Assembly: GCF_023634655.1 (NCBI RefSeq)
Contig: NZ_JAMKMS010000009.1
Coordinates: 62,001 to 126,000, forward strand
Source of the DNA: Vibrio methylphosphonaticus
GTDB taxonomy: Bacteria; Pseudomonadota; Gammaproteobacteria; Enterobacterales; Vibrionaceae
Direction: 5' to 3'
Length of the DNA: 64,000 bases
Shown: piece after piece, positions 34,248 to 44,161 of the stretch
Numbering within the stretch: position 1 is the first letter of the stretch
Layout of the letters: every line of letters starts with the position of its first letter
Program-made: the position numbers and the translations under genes
The notes under the pieces: model-generated
Databases searched by the model: none
Told to the model about the DNA's origin: nothing
What the model saw: the letters and a program-made list of their open reading frames with translations, nothing else

Positions 34248-35441
34248 ATGATGACTGGTATTTTGAAATTAATTGGCAGAACTCAACCTCTATTTGCAAA
34301 CGATATTAGTGATAGCGAAAAGGAGCTTTCTGAAGTAGTTTCTCAGTCTCGTTTTTTGGTGTTAGGAGGCGCTGGCTCTATTGGCCAGGCCGTAACGAAA
34401 GAGATTTTTAAGCGCAACCCTTTAAAACTTCATATTGTTGACATCAGTGAAAATAATATGGTTGAGTTGGTAAGAGATGTTCGCAGCTCGTATGGTTATA
34501 TTAATGGTGACTTTCAAACGTTTGCTCTTGATATTGGCTCTGTTGAGTACGATGCCTTTATCAAAGCGGATGGGCAATATGATTATGTACTTAACCTTTC
34601 TGCGTTAAAGCATGTTCGTAGTGAAAAAGATCCTTTTACCTTAATGCGAATGATTGATGTGAATGTGTTTAATACTGATAAAACCATTCAACAGTCGATT
34701 GATGTTGGCGTGAAAAAGTATTTTTGCGTATCCACTGATAAAGCTGCCAACCCTGTCAATATGATGGGAGCGTCTAAACGTATTATGGAAATGTTCCTGA
34801 TGCGTAAAAGTGAACAGATAGCGATTTCAACCGCGCGCTTTGCAAACGTAGCGTTTTCAGACGGTTCATTACTGCATGGCTTTAATCAGCGTATTCAGAA
34901 AAATCAACCGATAGTTGCCCCAAATGATATCAAACGTTATTTCGTGACTCCGCAAGAGTCTGGCGAACTCTGCTTGATGTCTTGTATTTTTGGTGAAAAC
35001 CGCGACATCTTTTTTCCTAAATTAAGTGAAGCCCTGCATCTTATTTCTTTTGCAGATATTGCGATAAAGTACCTTGAGCAACGTGGTTTCGAACCTCACT
35101 TGTGTGAAGCAGAAGATGAAGCGCGAGAACTTGCAAAAACTCTTCCTGCACAGGGTAAATGGCCTTGTTTATTTACGTCGAGTGATACTACGGGCGAAAA
35201 AGACTTCGAAGAGTTTTTCACGGATAAAGAAGAGTTGGACATGTCTCGATTTGCAAATTTAGGCATTATTAAAAATGACCCTTTTTATGAGCAAGAGCTA
35301 CTTTGCTTATTTGAAAACAGTATTTCAAAGATGAAAGGCGAACGAGCTTGGACCAAGGAGGAAATTGTAAAACTCTTTTTTACCATGCTCCCTGATTTTG
35401 GGCACAAAGAAACCGGCAAATACCTAGATAGCAAGATGTAA
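34248..35441 (+). CDS. legB: UDP/GDP-GlcNAc 4,6-dehydratase of the legionaminic acid pathway (LegB-like)
   Basis: 397 residues, extended SDR. GGAGSIGQ (about 41-48) binds NAD; STDKAANPVNMMGASKR (about 161-177) holds the catalytic residues of CapD/LegB-type dehydratases, where MGASK replaces YxxxK. It removes water from a nucleotide-GlcNAc to give a 4-keto-6-deoxy product, the first step to a legionaminic- or bacillosamine-like sugar. The following gene is the matching aminotransferase. Confidence 0.85.
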   Translation: MMTGILKLIGRTQPLFANDISDSEKELSEVVSQSRFLVLGGAGSIGQAVTKEIFKRNPLKLHIVDISENNMVELVRDVRSSYGYINGDFQTFALDIGSVEYDAFIKADGQYDYVLNLSALKHVRSEKDPFTLMRMIDVNVFNTDKTIQQSIDVGVKKYFCVSTDKAANPVNMMGASKRIMEMFLMRKSEQIAISTARFANVAFSDGSLLHGFNQRIQKNQPIVAPNDIKRYFVTPQESGELCLMSCIFGENRDIFFPKLSEALHLISFADIAIKYLEQRGFEPHLCEAEDEARELAKTLPAQGKWPCLFTSSDTTGEKDFEEFFTDKEELDMSRFANLGIIKNDPFYEQELLCLFENSISKMKGERAWTKEEIVKLFFTMLPDFGHKETGKYLDSKM

Positions 35442-35453
35442 GCGGAGTAAGTA

Positions 35454-36599
35454 ATGAAAGCGACATCTATAGTTGAATTTGTAAGAGATACCTATAAAAC
35501 CGACGAATTCATTCCGTTGCACGCACCAACGTTTAATGGCAACGAAAAAGCTTACGTAATGGAAACGATTGAAAGTACTTTTGTTTCTAGCGTTGGTAAA
35601 TTTGTTGATGACTTTGAGCGAAGGGTTGAAGCGTATACAGGAGCGCCCAAAGCGGTAGCGACGGTTAATGGTACTGCAGCACTGCATGCGGCTTTGTACA
35701 TGGCTGATGTTCAACGAGGCGATCTTGTTATTACACAAGCTCTAACTTTTGTAGCAACCTGCAATGCTCTTTATCATATGGGGGCTGAGCCTATTTTTGT
35801 CGATGCATCCCCTGTGAGCTTAGGGCTTTGTCCGAAGGCTGTAGATACATTTTTAAGTGAATATGCAGAGGTAACCGAGACGGGCTGTGTTCATAAGCAA
35901 ACAGGTCGAAGAATTAAAGCTGTCGTTCCTATGCATACATTTGGTCATCCAGTGGAATTGGATGAACTGGTTGCTGTTTGTTTGAAGTGGAATATTACTT
36001 TAGTAGAAGATGCGGCAGAGAGTCTAGGTTCTTTCTACAAGGGTAAGCATACCGGTACGTTTGGTGAATTTGGAGCAGTGAGCTTTAATGGTAATAAAAT
36101 TATCACGACGGGCGGTGGTGGTATGGTTCTATGTAAGACCCAAGAATTAGGGCTACGTACGAAATATGTCACCACGACTGCAAAAGTCCCACATATATAT
36201 GAGTTCTTTCATGATGAGCCTGGGTTTAATTATCGCATGCCTAATTTAAATGCGGCATTGGGTTGTGCACAGATGGAAGTGATTGAACGCTACCTTCAGC
36301 AAAAGCGACAAATAGCGACAGGCTATAGTGACCTTTTTTCCGGCTCTGATTTTAAGTTTGTTACTGAACCCGCATACGCTAAATCTAATTATTGGCTAAA
36401 TGCCGTTGTTTGCCCAGATAAGGAAAGTAGAGACGAAGTTCTAGCCGAGACTAATGGCTTAGGCGTGATGACTCGGCCAGTTTGGCAATTAATGCACCGT
36501 TTGCCAATGTTTGAACATTCAATATGTGGCGATCTTTCCTATTCTGAATTTTTGGAAGCGCATTTAATCAATCTTCCAAGTACGCCAACAGAGATTTAA
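35454..36599 (+). CDS. legC: LegC-family PLP aminotransferase
   Basis: 381 residues of the DegT/DnrJ/EryC1 type: VNGTAALHAALY, VEDAAESLGSFYKGKHTG, and the PLP lysine in SFNGNKIITTGGGGM (about 210-224). It aminates the 4-keto sugar made by LegB. Twelve bases after legB, with GGAG before the ATG. LegC relatives carry the N-terminal LHAPTF segment seen here. Confidence 0.87.
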   Translation: MKATSIVEFVRDTYKTDEFIPLHAPTFNGNEKAYVMETIESTFVSSVGKFVDDFERRVEAYTGAPKAVATVNGTAALHAALYMADVQRGDLVITQALTFVATCNALYHMGAEPIFVDASPVSLGLCPKAVDTFLSEYAEVTETGCVHKQTGRRIKAVVPMHTFGHPVELDELVAVCLKWNITLVEDAAESLGSFYKGKHTGTFGEFGAVSFNGNKIITTGGGGMVLCKTQELGLRTKYVTTTAKVPHIYEFFHDEPGFNYRMPNLNAALGCAQMEVIERYLQQKRQIATGYSDLFSGSDFKFVTEPAYAKSNYWLNAVVCPDKESRDEVLAETNGLGVMTRPVWQLMHRLPMFEHSICGDLSYSEFLEAHLINLPSTPTEI

Positions 36600-36603
36600 T
36601 AAT

Positions 36604-37785
36604 ATGAGAAAAATAGCGGTTTTTACGGGGACTCGTGCTGAGTATGGACTTTTATACTGGATTATTAAGGGATTAGCTGAGTCAACTCAAGCTGAACTCC
36701 AATTGTATGTAGGCGGTATGCATCTATCTCCTGAATTTGGCAAAACGATAAATCAAATTGAGGCAGATAAGTTTCCGGTCACTGAAAAACTGGAGTTTTT
36801 GTTGTCTTCAGACACGCCTGTTGGTATTGCAAAATCGATGGGGTTGGCATTGATCGGCGCTGCTGATGCGTTAGCGAGAACAAAGCCTGATTTATTATTG
36901 GTTTTGGGTGACCGATTTGAGTCTATGGCTATTTGTCAGGCCGCGATGGTCGCACAAGTACCTATTGCTCATATTCACGGTGGTGAAACGACAGAAGGGT
37001 TAATTGATGAGGCAGTACGTCACTCAATCACAAAGATGTCTCATTTGCATTTTACTGCCACGGAAGAGTATAGACAGCGAGTCATACAATTAGGTGAGCA
37101 ACCTAGTCATGTTTTCAATGTGGGTGCGCCTGGAATAGATAGTATTAAGGCTCTTAAGCTTCTGTCTCGTAAAGCGTTATCTGAATCCATTGACTTTGAT
37201 GTGACTAATACTCGGTTTATGGTTGTTACCTATCACCCGGTGACTCTGAGTAGAGACGGTGCTGTTAAAGACTTAGAGCAACTTCTTGAAGCATTGCGTC
37301 AATATCCTGACTATAAATTTTTGATTACTTATCCAAATGCAGACACGCATGGAAGATCATTAATAGCATTACTGGAAGAGTTTAAGGTTGAGTTGCACGG
37401 TCGCGTTTTGCTTGTTCAATCGCTTGGGCAACTTAGGTACCTTAGTGCGCTTAAGCATTGTGATTTGGTTATTGGTAATTCATCCAGTGGATTAATTGAA
37501 GTACCTACTTTTAAGGTACCAACGATTAATATTGGTAACCGCCAAAAGGGCCGGCTTGCTGGCGATACGGTCATTAACTGTGATGGTGATAAGACTTCTA
37601 TTCTTGCTGCAATTACTGAGTCATTAAGCGATTCTTTTAGAGATAAATGTCTTCAATCGCAAAACCCGTATGGTGAGGGGAACAGTTCGAATAAGATTCT
37701 TAATACTATTCTTACTGAAAGTTTAGATGACTTAGTCTATAAGTCATTCTTTGATATAAAGCTGGGGCGAGCATCATGCGAGTAG
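36604..37785 (+). CDS. neuC: UDP-sugar 2-epimerase/hydrolase (NeuC/LegG-like)
   Basis: 393 residues of the UDP-GlcNAc 2-epimerase fold: GTRAEYGLLYWII at the N-terminus, HIHGGETTEGLIDEAVRHSI (about 126-145) and NSSSGLIEVPTFKVPTINIG near 295-314. By family it removes the nucleotide and inverts C2 to free the ManNAc- or 2,4-diacetamido-hexose for the NulO synthase. Its end overlaps the next gene by 10 bases. Confidence 0.9.
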   Translation: MRKIAVFTGTRAEYGLLYWIIKGLAESTQAELQLYVGGMHLSPEFGKTINQIEADKFPVTEKLEFLLSSDTPVGIAKSMGLALIGAADALARTKPDLLLVLGDRFESMAICQAAMVAQVPIAHIHGGETTEGLIDEAVRHSITKMSHLHFTATEEYRQRVIQLGEQPSHVFNVGAPGIDSIKALKLLSRKALSESIDFDVTNTRFMVVTYHPVTLSRDGAVKDLEQLLEALRQYPDYKFLITYPNADTHGRSLIALLEEFKVELHGRVLLVQSLGQLRYLSALKHCDLVIGNSSSGLIEVPTFKVPTINIGNRQKGRLAGDTVINCDGDKTSILAAITESLSDSFRDKCLQSQNPYGEGNSSNKILNTILTESLDDLVYKSFFDIKLGRASCE

Positions 37786-38663
37786 GCTTTATTGGCTGCG
37801 TTGACTCAAGTCGAGCTGCGTTACAAACATTGGTCAAGATAAAAGGGCTAACCGTTGCGGCTGTAGTTACAAGAGGAGAATCCGCCGTTAATGCGGATTT
37901 TTGTGACTTAACGTCATTATGTGTGGAGAGGGGTATACCTTTCCACATAGAGAACCCAAAGGATCGGGAAGCTTCAGTCGGATTTTTGGAAACGTTCGAT
38001 CTTGATGTGATTTTCTGTATTGGTTGGAGCTACTTACTAAGTGAAAAAATGTTAGCTCTGCCTAGGTTGGGTGTCATAGGTTTTCATCCAGCCAGACTGC
38101 CTAGCAATCGAGGTCGACACCCGATAATTTGGGCATTGGCTCTTGGGTTAGAAGAGACAGCATCTACATTCTTTCTTATGGACGTAGGGGCGGACTCTGG
38201 CCCGATAGTTAGCCAAGTTCCAGTAACTATCGAATCTAGTGATAATGCGACTAGACTATACGAGAAAATTATACAGATATCGCAAATACAATTAACAGAA
38301 GTTGGTGCTAATCTTGTCAGTGGTACTGTGACGTTCACTGAGCAAGAACATAGTCAAGCTACGTATTGGCGGAAACGAGGTCGAAAAGACGGGACGATTG
38401 ATTTTCGAATGAGTGCGATGTCTATCCACAATTTGATTAGAGCTTTAGCGCCGCCATACCCTGGCGCAGAGTTTCTCTTTGATGAAGCCCATCATATAGT
38501 TCAGAGTAGCTCTATTTCTCCTGAGTCTTATCCTATCAACATTGAACCAGGAAAGGTGTTGTCAAAAACCATCGACGGGTTGTTGGTTAAAACTGCTGGC
38601 AGTGAAGCTATTTGGCTCTACGGGGTAGAGCCGTGTGATATAGACGTAGGAGATTACTTATGA
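37776..38663 (+). CDS. Formyltransferase-family protein in the nonulosonate module
   Basis: 295 residues, methionyl-tRNA formyltransferase-like. The core VIGFHPARLPSNRGRHPIIW contains the catalytic His, and MDVGADSGPIV holds the Asp, but the catalytic Asn two residues before the His in the classic N-x-H pattern (I-N-x-HP) is Gly here (I-G-F-HP). It probably acts on an amino-sugar intermediate, possibly giving an N-formyl group, not on Met-tRNA. It overlaps neuC by 10 and the deacetylase by 4 bases. The altered Asn makes the exact chemistry uncertain. Confidence 0.75.
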   Translation: MRVGFIGCVDSSRAALQTLVKIKGLTVAAVVTRGESAVNADFCDLTSLCVERGIPFHIENPKDREASVGFLETFDLDVIFCIGWSYLLSEKMLALPRLGVIGFHPARLPSNRGRHPIIWALALGLEETASTFFLMDVGADSGPIVSQVPVTIESSDNATRLYEKIIQISQIQLTEVGANLVSGTVTFTEQEHSQATYWRKRGRKDGTIDFRMSAMSIHNLIRALAPPYPGAEFLFDEAHHIVQSSSISPESYPINIEPGKVLSKTIDGLLVKTAGSEAIWLYGVEPCDIDVGDYL

Positions 38664-39328
38664 AGCGAGTCTTAGTGGTTGCCCCTCATGCGGATGACGA
38701 GACTTTAGGCTGCGGTGGGACTATTCTGAAGCTAATTAAGCAAGGATATGAGGTTCATTGGTTATTGGTTACAGGAATGACCCCTTTATCAGGATTTACG
38801 GATACTCAAATTCAAGTAAGAGACAAAGAAATACGAAAGGTGTCTGCTGCATATGGTTTCGCTGCGATTCATGAGCTTAAACTCCCGCCAGCTCGGCTAG
38901 AAACCTTACCTAAAGGTGATGTGATTGGGCCTATTTGTAAAGTGGTTAATGATGTTAAGCCTGAAATGGTATTTACAGTTTATCGAAATGATGCTCACAG
39001 TGATCATGAGATTGTATTTGATGCAGTGATGTCTGCAACTAAAACTTTCCGTTACCCATTTGTCAAAAAAGTCCTGGCTTATGAAACAATGTCTGAAACT
39101 GATTTTGGTATGAAGCCAGAGGATGGAGGCTTTAAACCAACGGTGTTCTTTGACATTGCAGAATTCCTCAATAAAAAATTAGATATTTTAGAGATATTTG
39201 AATCTGAAGTGCACGATTTTCCATTTCCTCGTTCGAGAAAAGCGCTAGAGGCTTTAGCTCATGTTCGTGGTGTGCAGTGCAATTCGGAAGCGGCAGAGGC
39301 ATTTACGCTACTAAAGGAGGTTTTATGA
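38660..39328 (+). CDS. PIG-L family deacetylase
   Basis: 222 residues with the zinc motif PHADDETLGCGG (9-20, the PHxDDE form) and a second His site in DAHSDHEIVFDAV (about 114-126). PIG-L enzymes remove N-acetyl groups from amino sugars. Next to a formyltransferase, this suggests deacetylation then re-acylation of the nonulosonate precursor. It overlaps both neighbours by about 4 bases. Confidence 0.87.
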   Translation: MKRVLVVAPHADDETLGCGGTILKLIKQGYEVHWLLVTGMTPLSGFTDTQIQVRDKEIRKVSAAYGFAAIHELKLPPARLETLPKGDVIGPICKVVNDVKPEMVFTVYRNDAHSDHEIVFDAVMSATKTFRYPFVKKVLAYETMSETDFGMKPEDGGFKPTVFFDIAEFLNKKLDILEIFESEVHDFPFPRSRKALEALAHVRGVQCNSEAAEAFTLLKEVL

Positions 39329-40398
39329 CATTAATCATTGCTGAAGCCGGCGTAAATCACAATGGTGATGAGCGTTTGGCGATTAAGCTTATTGAGGCTG
39401 CTCATAAAGCAGGCGCTGATATTGTCAAATTTCAGACATTTAAAGCGAAGAACTTGGTTACTGAAGAAGCAAAGCAAGCCGATTACCAAGTGGTGAATAC
39501 TAAAAGACAAGAGTCTCAACTGGCCATGCTGAGCCGTTTGGAATTGTCTTATGAGGCACACCATAAGCTTGTTGAACATTGTGGTTTATTAGGAATTGAG
39601 TTTTTATCGACAGCATTTGATCTTGAGAGCTTAGACTTTTTAGTTAATGACTTAGGATTGAAGCGGTTAAAACTGCCGTCCGGTGAGTTAACCAACGCCC
39701 CCTTGGTTTTAGAGCATGCAAGGACTGGGTGCGATCTTATTGTATCCACAGGTATGGCGACGCTATCTGAGATTGAAACAGCTTTGGGTGTGATGGCATT
39801 TGGCTTCATTGCTAGTGAATCTGCGCAGCCTTCATTAGAGGCATTTCAAGAGGCTTATGCCTCTGTAGAGGGGCAAAAAGCGCTTCAAAATAAAGTAACT
39901 ATTCTTCATTGTACAACGGAATATCCCGCACCAATGGCGGAAATTAACCTAAAAGCAATGGATACTCTAGCTCGGGCGTTTGAATTACCCGCTGGATATT
40001 CAGACCATAGTGAAGGCATTACTATTCCGATAGCTGCAGTTGCTCGAGGTGCGATTTTGATAGAAAAGCACTTTACTTTAGATAAGCATCTGGAAGGCCC
40101 TGATCATAAAGCTTCTCTTGAGCCTCAAGAATTGGAAGCGATGGTGAAGGCTATTCGTCAAGTTGAAACGGCTTTAGGGACGGGGGTTAAAACACCAACA
40201 GTATCTGAAGTAAGAAATAAAGCAGTGGTACGTAAAAGCTTAGTTGCAGCAACGCCAATTAAGAATGGAGACGTGTTGGATGAGTCAAATTTAACTATTA
40301 AGCGACCTGGTAATGGGCTTTCTCCATATCAGTATTGGAAGCTACTTGGTTGTAAAGCTAGTCAAGATTATGGTGTTGGAGAGCTTATCGTTGAGTGA
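39325..40398 (+). CDS. neuB: N-acetylneuraminate/legionaminate synthase (NeuB/LegI)
   Basis: 357 residues from the ATG at 39325, preceded by AAAGGAGG, a near-ideal ribosome site. It has the NeuB start (MTLIIAEAGVNHNGDERLAI), metal and PEP motifs (GYSDHSEGI, with the His in EKHFTLDKHLEGPDHKASL), and a C-terminal SAF/antifreeze-like domain (about 290-357). It condenses phosphoenolpyruvate with the hexosamine to make the C9 sugar acid. The earlier in-frame ATG at 39277 lies inside the deacetylase. Confidence 0.92.
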   Translation: MTLIIAEAGVNHNGDERLAIKLIEAAHKAGADIVKFQTFKAKNLVTEEAKQADYQVVNTKRQESQLAMLSRLELSYEAHHKLVEHCGLLGIEFLSTAFDLESLDFLVNDLGLKRLKLPSGELTNAPLVLEHARTGCDLIVSTGMATLSEIETALGVMAFGFIASESAQPSLEAFQEAYASVEGQKALQNKVTILHCTTEYPAPMAEINLKAMDTLARAFELPAGYSDHSEGITIPIAAVARGAILIEKHFTLDKHLEGPDHKASLEPQELEAMVKAIRQVETALGTGVKTPTVSEVRNKAVVRKSLVAATPIKNGDVLDESNLTIKRPGNGLSPYQYWKLLGCKASQDYGVGELIVE

Positions 40399-41044
40399 CC
40401 AATCAGTGCACCCTATCGTAATGATTGGTGGTGGGGGGCATGCGTCCGTTTTAATGGAAATACTTTTGCAGCAGGGAAGAGAAGTTCTTGCTGTTGTGAG
40501 CCCTGAAGATATAAGCCAAAGGGCAGTTTTTTCAGGTATAACGCATCTGAAAGATGATGATGACGTCCTCAGCTTCCCCAATGACCAAGTACGGTTAGTC
40601 AATGGGGTTGGTATGATGCCCAAGTCTGGCTTGAAGCGAAAAATTAATGAATACTTTCTCTCTTTGGGCTATCAGTTTGAAACGGTCATATCAAGCAGTG
40701 CGTTAGTGTCGCCCTATTCAAAAATAGAGGTTGGAGCGCAAATACTACCAATGTCGATAGTGCAAACAGGGGTTAAAATTGGCCCCTACTGCATTGTAAA
40801 TACGGGTGCGCTGATAGAGCATGATTGTAATGTAGGTGCATACAATCATATAGCCCCCCGAGCCACTCTGTGTGGTGAGGTAGTGACGGAAGAAAATGCT
40901 TATATAGGTGCGGGTGCGACAGTTATTCAAGGGCTATCTATTGGTCAAGGTTCTGTCGTAGGATCTGGTGTCAACCTTTCAAAGTCTTTAGCCGCTAATA
41001 CTACGGCATATCCCGCTAGAGCCCTAATCAGAAAGAACTTATAA
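40391..41044 (+). CDS. neuD: NeuD-family sugar O/N-acyltransferase
   Basis: About 217 residues. HPIVMIGGGGHASVLMEIL is the PglD/NeuD nucleotide-binding start; the rest has left-handed beta-helix hexapeptide repeats (VGAQILPMSIVQTGVKIGPY, CIVNTGALIEHDCNVG). It probably acylates the amino group on C4/C7 of the sugar, serving as the LegH-like step. No ATG with a ribosome site is near. A TTG at 40391, overlapping the neuB end, is preferred, with ATG at 40421 the alternative. Confidence 0.8.
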   Translation: MSDQSVHPIVMIGGGGHASVLMEILLQQGREVLAVVSPEDISQRAVFSGITHLKDDDDVLSFPNDQVRLVNGVGMMPKSGLKRKINEYFLSLGYQFETVISSSALVSPYSKIEVGAQILPMSIVQTGVKIGPYCIVNTGALIEHDCNVGAYNHIAPRATLCGEVVTEENAYIGAGATVIQGLSIGQGSVVGSGVNLSKSLAANTTAYPARALIRKNL

Positions 41045-41059
41045 AAATAAAGGTAGATC

Positions 41060-42121
41060 ATGAGTCATTGTTGGCAGAAAACGTTAATTACTGAAACAAG
41101 TACAATCAAGCATGCACTAGAGATTATTAATAATGAAGCATTGCGTGTGGCTGTAGTCATCGATAGTCATCAGAAATTACGAGGAATGGTGACTGACGGT
41201 GACATCCGACGTGGTCTTCTTAATGACTTAATGCTAACAGATTCTGTTGCCGAGGTGATGAACACTAGCCCAATAACTGCTTTACAAGGCACTTCAAAAG
41301 AAAAACTTGTGGAGTTAATGGAGCGTAAGCAAATTCTTTCCGTGCCGCTGCTTGACCAAGACAATCAAGTTGTTGGGTTGGAGACTCTACATAGCGCATT
41401 AAGCAAAGAAAGATATCAGAATCCAGTGTTTATTATGGCTGGTGGTTTTGGTACTCGCTTGCGTCCTCTGACTGATAACTGCCCTAAACCTATGCTAAAA
41501 GTTGGCGACAAGCCGATATTAGAAACGGTGATTAAAAGTTTCATTAAAGCAGGCTTTAGTAACTTTTATATTTCAACTCACTATATGCCTGAACAAATCC
41601 ATCAACACTTTGGTGATGGTAGTGATTTGGGTATTAGTATTTCGTACGTACATGAAGATGAGCCTCTTGGTACGGGGGGAGCATTAGGTTTGCTACCTGA
41701 TGACATACCTCAGGGTTTGCCGTTGATTATGATTAATGGTGATGTACTTACAAAGGTGGATTTTGAGCGTTTGTTGGATTTTCATATTGAAAACAAAGCC
41801 GATGCAACCATGTGTGTTCGTGAATATGATTACCAAATCCCTTATGGTGTGATTAATGGTGAGGGGAACAAAATAAACAGTATGGTTGAGAAGCCTATTC
41901 AACGTTTCTTCGTAAATGCGGGGATCTATATTGTATCACCACGAGTGATCCAATCGGTTCCTGAAAACTACCATATTGATATGCCCACACTACTAGAACG
42001 ACATATGAATGAGAGGGACAACATCTTTATGTTTCCTATCCATGAATATTGGCTAGATATTGGCCGAATGGATGATTTTAATCGTGCTCAAACAGATATT
42101 CATTCACTTGGGATAGTATAA
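41060..42121 (+). CDS. CBS-domain sugar nucleotidyltransferase (PtmE-like)
   Basis: 353 residues: two CBS units (about 8-115, VVIDSHQKLRGMVTDGDIRR), then nucleotidyltransferase from VFIMAGGFGTRLRPLTDNCP (about 122-141) to the C-terminus. In Campylobacter the comparable protein PtmE makes the GDP-GlcNAc feedstock of legionaminic acid, so this may supply the activated amino sugar for LegB. AAGGTAGA precedes the ATG. It ends just before neuA. Confidence 0.82.
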   Translation: MSHCWQKTLITETSTIKHALEIINNEALRVAVVIDSHQKLRGMVTDGDIRRGLLNDLMLTDSVAEVMNTSPITALQGTSKEKLVELMERKQILSVPLLDQDNQVVGLETLHSALSKERYQNPVFIMAGGFGTRLRPLTDNCPKPMLKVGDKPILETVIKSFIKAGFSNFYISTHYMPEQIHQHFGDGSDLGISISYVHEDEPLGTGGALGLLPDDIPQGLPLIMINGDVLTKVDFERLLDFHIENKADATMCVREYDYQIPYGVINGEGNKINSMVEKPIQRFFVNAGIYIVSPRVIQSVPENYHIDMPTLLERHMNERDNIFMFPIHEYWLDIGRMDDFNRAQTDIHSLGIV

Positions 42122-42838
42122 ATGATTGATAATAAAAAAGTCCTAGTGGTTATTCCTGCGCGTGGAGGCAGTAAAGGGCTTCCGGGCAAGAATATTAAAC
42201 CCTTGCTAGGTAAACCATTGGTTGCGTGGCCTATTTCAGCCGCTCTTAGTTCAAAGTATGTTGATCAAATTGTTGTGAGCACAGACGATGAACTTATCGC
42301 TGAAGCTGCGAAAGCCGCTGGAGCTACAGTCCCATTCATGAGGCCTAAGCATCTTGCTGCAGATTCATCACCTTCTTCTGATGCTATCTTGCATGCTTTA
42401 AGTTTTTGTGAAAAAGAATCGAAATATGATTATATCGTGCTGTTAGAAGCGACATCCCCACTAACGGAAACAGAAGATATCGATAGGGCTCTACTGTTAT
42501 TGCATGAAAGTGAGCATACAGCGATAGTTGGAATTTCTCTAGTTGAAGATAGCCACCCAGAATTTTGTGTTAAGACTTTGCCATCCGGAAAAATTGAAAA
42601 GTATTTTGGTGGTGACTTTGAAACCCCAAAACGACGACAAGATATCGATGATGCGTACTGTTTCGATGGTAGTTTGTATATTTCAGATGTTGAAACATAC
42701 AAAAATAAAAAAAATTTCTACCATGGAAACACAATGGGTTACTTGAGTGACTCTTGGAAACGGTATGAGGTCGATACACTTATTGATTTTCTTTTTATCG
42801 AAACCATTTTGAAAAATATTGAGCTTGTTAGAAGGTAA
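42122..42838 (+). CDS. neuA: CMP-nonulosonate synthetase (NeuA/LegF)
   Basis: 238 residues with the CTP-binding start VVIPARGGSKGLPGKNIKPL and RPKHLAADSSPSSDA. It activates the C9 sugar to its CMP form for the glycosyltransferase. The gene starts next to the preceding stop. The LegF/PtmB versus NeuA preference cannot be decided from sequence. Confidence 0.9.
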   Translation: MIDNKKVLVVIPARGGSKGLPGKNIKPLLGKPLVAWPISAALSSKYVDQIVVSTDDELIAEAAKAAGATVPFMRPKHLAADSSPSSDAILHALSFCEKESKYDYIVLLEATSPLTETEDIDRALLLLHESEHTAIVGISLVEDSHPEFCVKTLPSGKIEKYFGGDFETPKRRQDIDDAYCFDGSLYISDVETYKNKKNFYHGNTMGYLSDSWKRYEVDTLIDFLFIETILKNIELVRR

Positions 42839-42841
42839 CAA

Positions 42842-44161
42842 ATGAAAAGTTATACGCAACGTCTATTAAAAGCGATACCTGGTGGAGCACATACTTATTC
42901 TCGAGGTTATGATCAATATCCTGAAAATGCTCCTGAAATCTTTTCTAAAGGTGAAGGCGCGTATTGCTTTGATGCCAATGGCCAATCATATTTGGATTAT
43001 GGTATGGCTTTGCGGGCAGTAAATATTGGCTATGCAGAAGATGCTATTGATATGGCAGCATTCGAGCAAATTAAGAATGGTAACAACCTTACTCGTGCGT
43101 CTGTGATCGAATTAGAGGCTGCTGAGCTACTTATCGACCTTATTGATTCTGTTGAAATGGTGAAGTTTACCAAGAATGGTTCAACTGCTGTCTCAGCTGC
43201 TGTAAAGCTGGCGCGTGCTTATACTGGCCGTAAGCTTGTAGCTCGTTGTGCCGAACATCCTTTCTTTTCTTATGATGATTGGTTTATTGGCTCTACGGTG
43301 ATTAAGAAAGGTATTCCTCAAGAGGTCATAGATCAAACCAAAATGTTTTCTTATGATGACATTCATTCGTTGGAAACGTTAATAAAAGAATACCCTGATG
43401 AGATCGCGTGTGTTGTTTTAGAACCTAGTACGATGGCTCACCCCGCTCCTTCTAGGGAAGTAGAAGGAGAAACTTTTTTACATGATGTACAAAGGTTGTG
43501 TAATAAACACGGAATTGTCTTTGTATTAGATGAAATGATTACAGGTTTTCGTTGGGATATTAAAGGTGCGCAACATTATTATAATGTTGAACCAGATTTG
43601 TGTACTTTCGGCAAAGCGATGGCGAATGGTTTTTCTGTTGCTGCAGTTGGTGGTAAGCGGGAAATCATGGAACTTGGCTCTATCGAAAAGCTGGGAACAG
43701 AGCGCTTATTTTTGCTTTCTACCACGCATGGGGCGGAGATGTGTGGTTTGGGTGCGTTTGTGAAAACAGTGGAGTATTTAAAAGAAAACAATACAGTAGA
43801 GCATTTGTGGCAATACGGTGAAAAGCTTATTCAGCTAATGAACCGAAAAGCAAAAGAAGCGGGTGTTGGTGAATACTTTGTTGCTGGTGGCGTTTCTTGT
43901 TCTCCCTGGTACATGACTTATGGTCCCGATGGGCAGGCAAGTCTAGAGTTTCGAACGCTTTTTTCTCAAGAAATGATAAAAAATGGCGTATTAATGCCTT
44001 GGATAGCTCTGTGCCAACGTCATGGAGAGGCGGAACTCAAATTAACTGAGGTTGCATTGGAGCATGCTTTTTCTGTTTATAAAAAAGCAATAGATGCCGG
44101 CTCTGTTGATGAGTGGTTGGTAGGGGATGCGATAAAGCCCGTATTTCGGAGTGTTAACTAG
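42842..44161 (+). CDS. Class-III aminotransferase, glutamate-1-semialdehyde aminomutase-like
   Basis: 439 residues. Motifs: LLKAIPGGAHTYSRG, NGSTAVSAAVKLARAYTGR (PLP phosphate), VFVLDEMITGFRW, and the PLP-Lys segment DLCTFGKAMANGFSVAAVGG (about 254-273). Resembles HemL and its paralogues in sugar clusters. It would not serve heme synthesis here. It is coupled to neuA by 3 bases and to the nitrilase by the overlapping TAGTG, so it probably makes an amino group for a sugar decoration or a small acyl donor. Confidence 0.85.
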   Translation: MKSYTQRLLKAIPGGAHTYSRGYDQYPENAPEIFSKGEGAYCFDANGQSYLDYGMALRAVNIGYAEDAIDMAAFEQIKNGNNLTRASVIELEAAELLIDLIDSVEMVKFTKNGSTAVSAAVKLARAYTGRKLVARCAEHPFFSYDDWFIGSTVIKKGIPQEVIDQTKMFSYDDIHSLETLIKEYPDEIACVVLEPSTMAHPAPSREVEGETFLHDVQRLCNKHGIVFVLDEMITGFRWDIKGAQHYYNVEPDLCTFGKAMANGFSVAAVGGKREIMELGSIEKLGTERLFLLSTTHGAEMCGLGAFVKTVEYLKENNTVEHLWQYGEKLIQLMNRKAKEAGVGEYFVAGGVSCSPWYMTYGPDGQASLEFRTLFSQEMIKNGVLMPWIALCQRHGEAELKLTEVALEHAFSVYKKAIDAGSVDEWLVGDAIKPVFRSVN

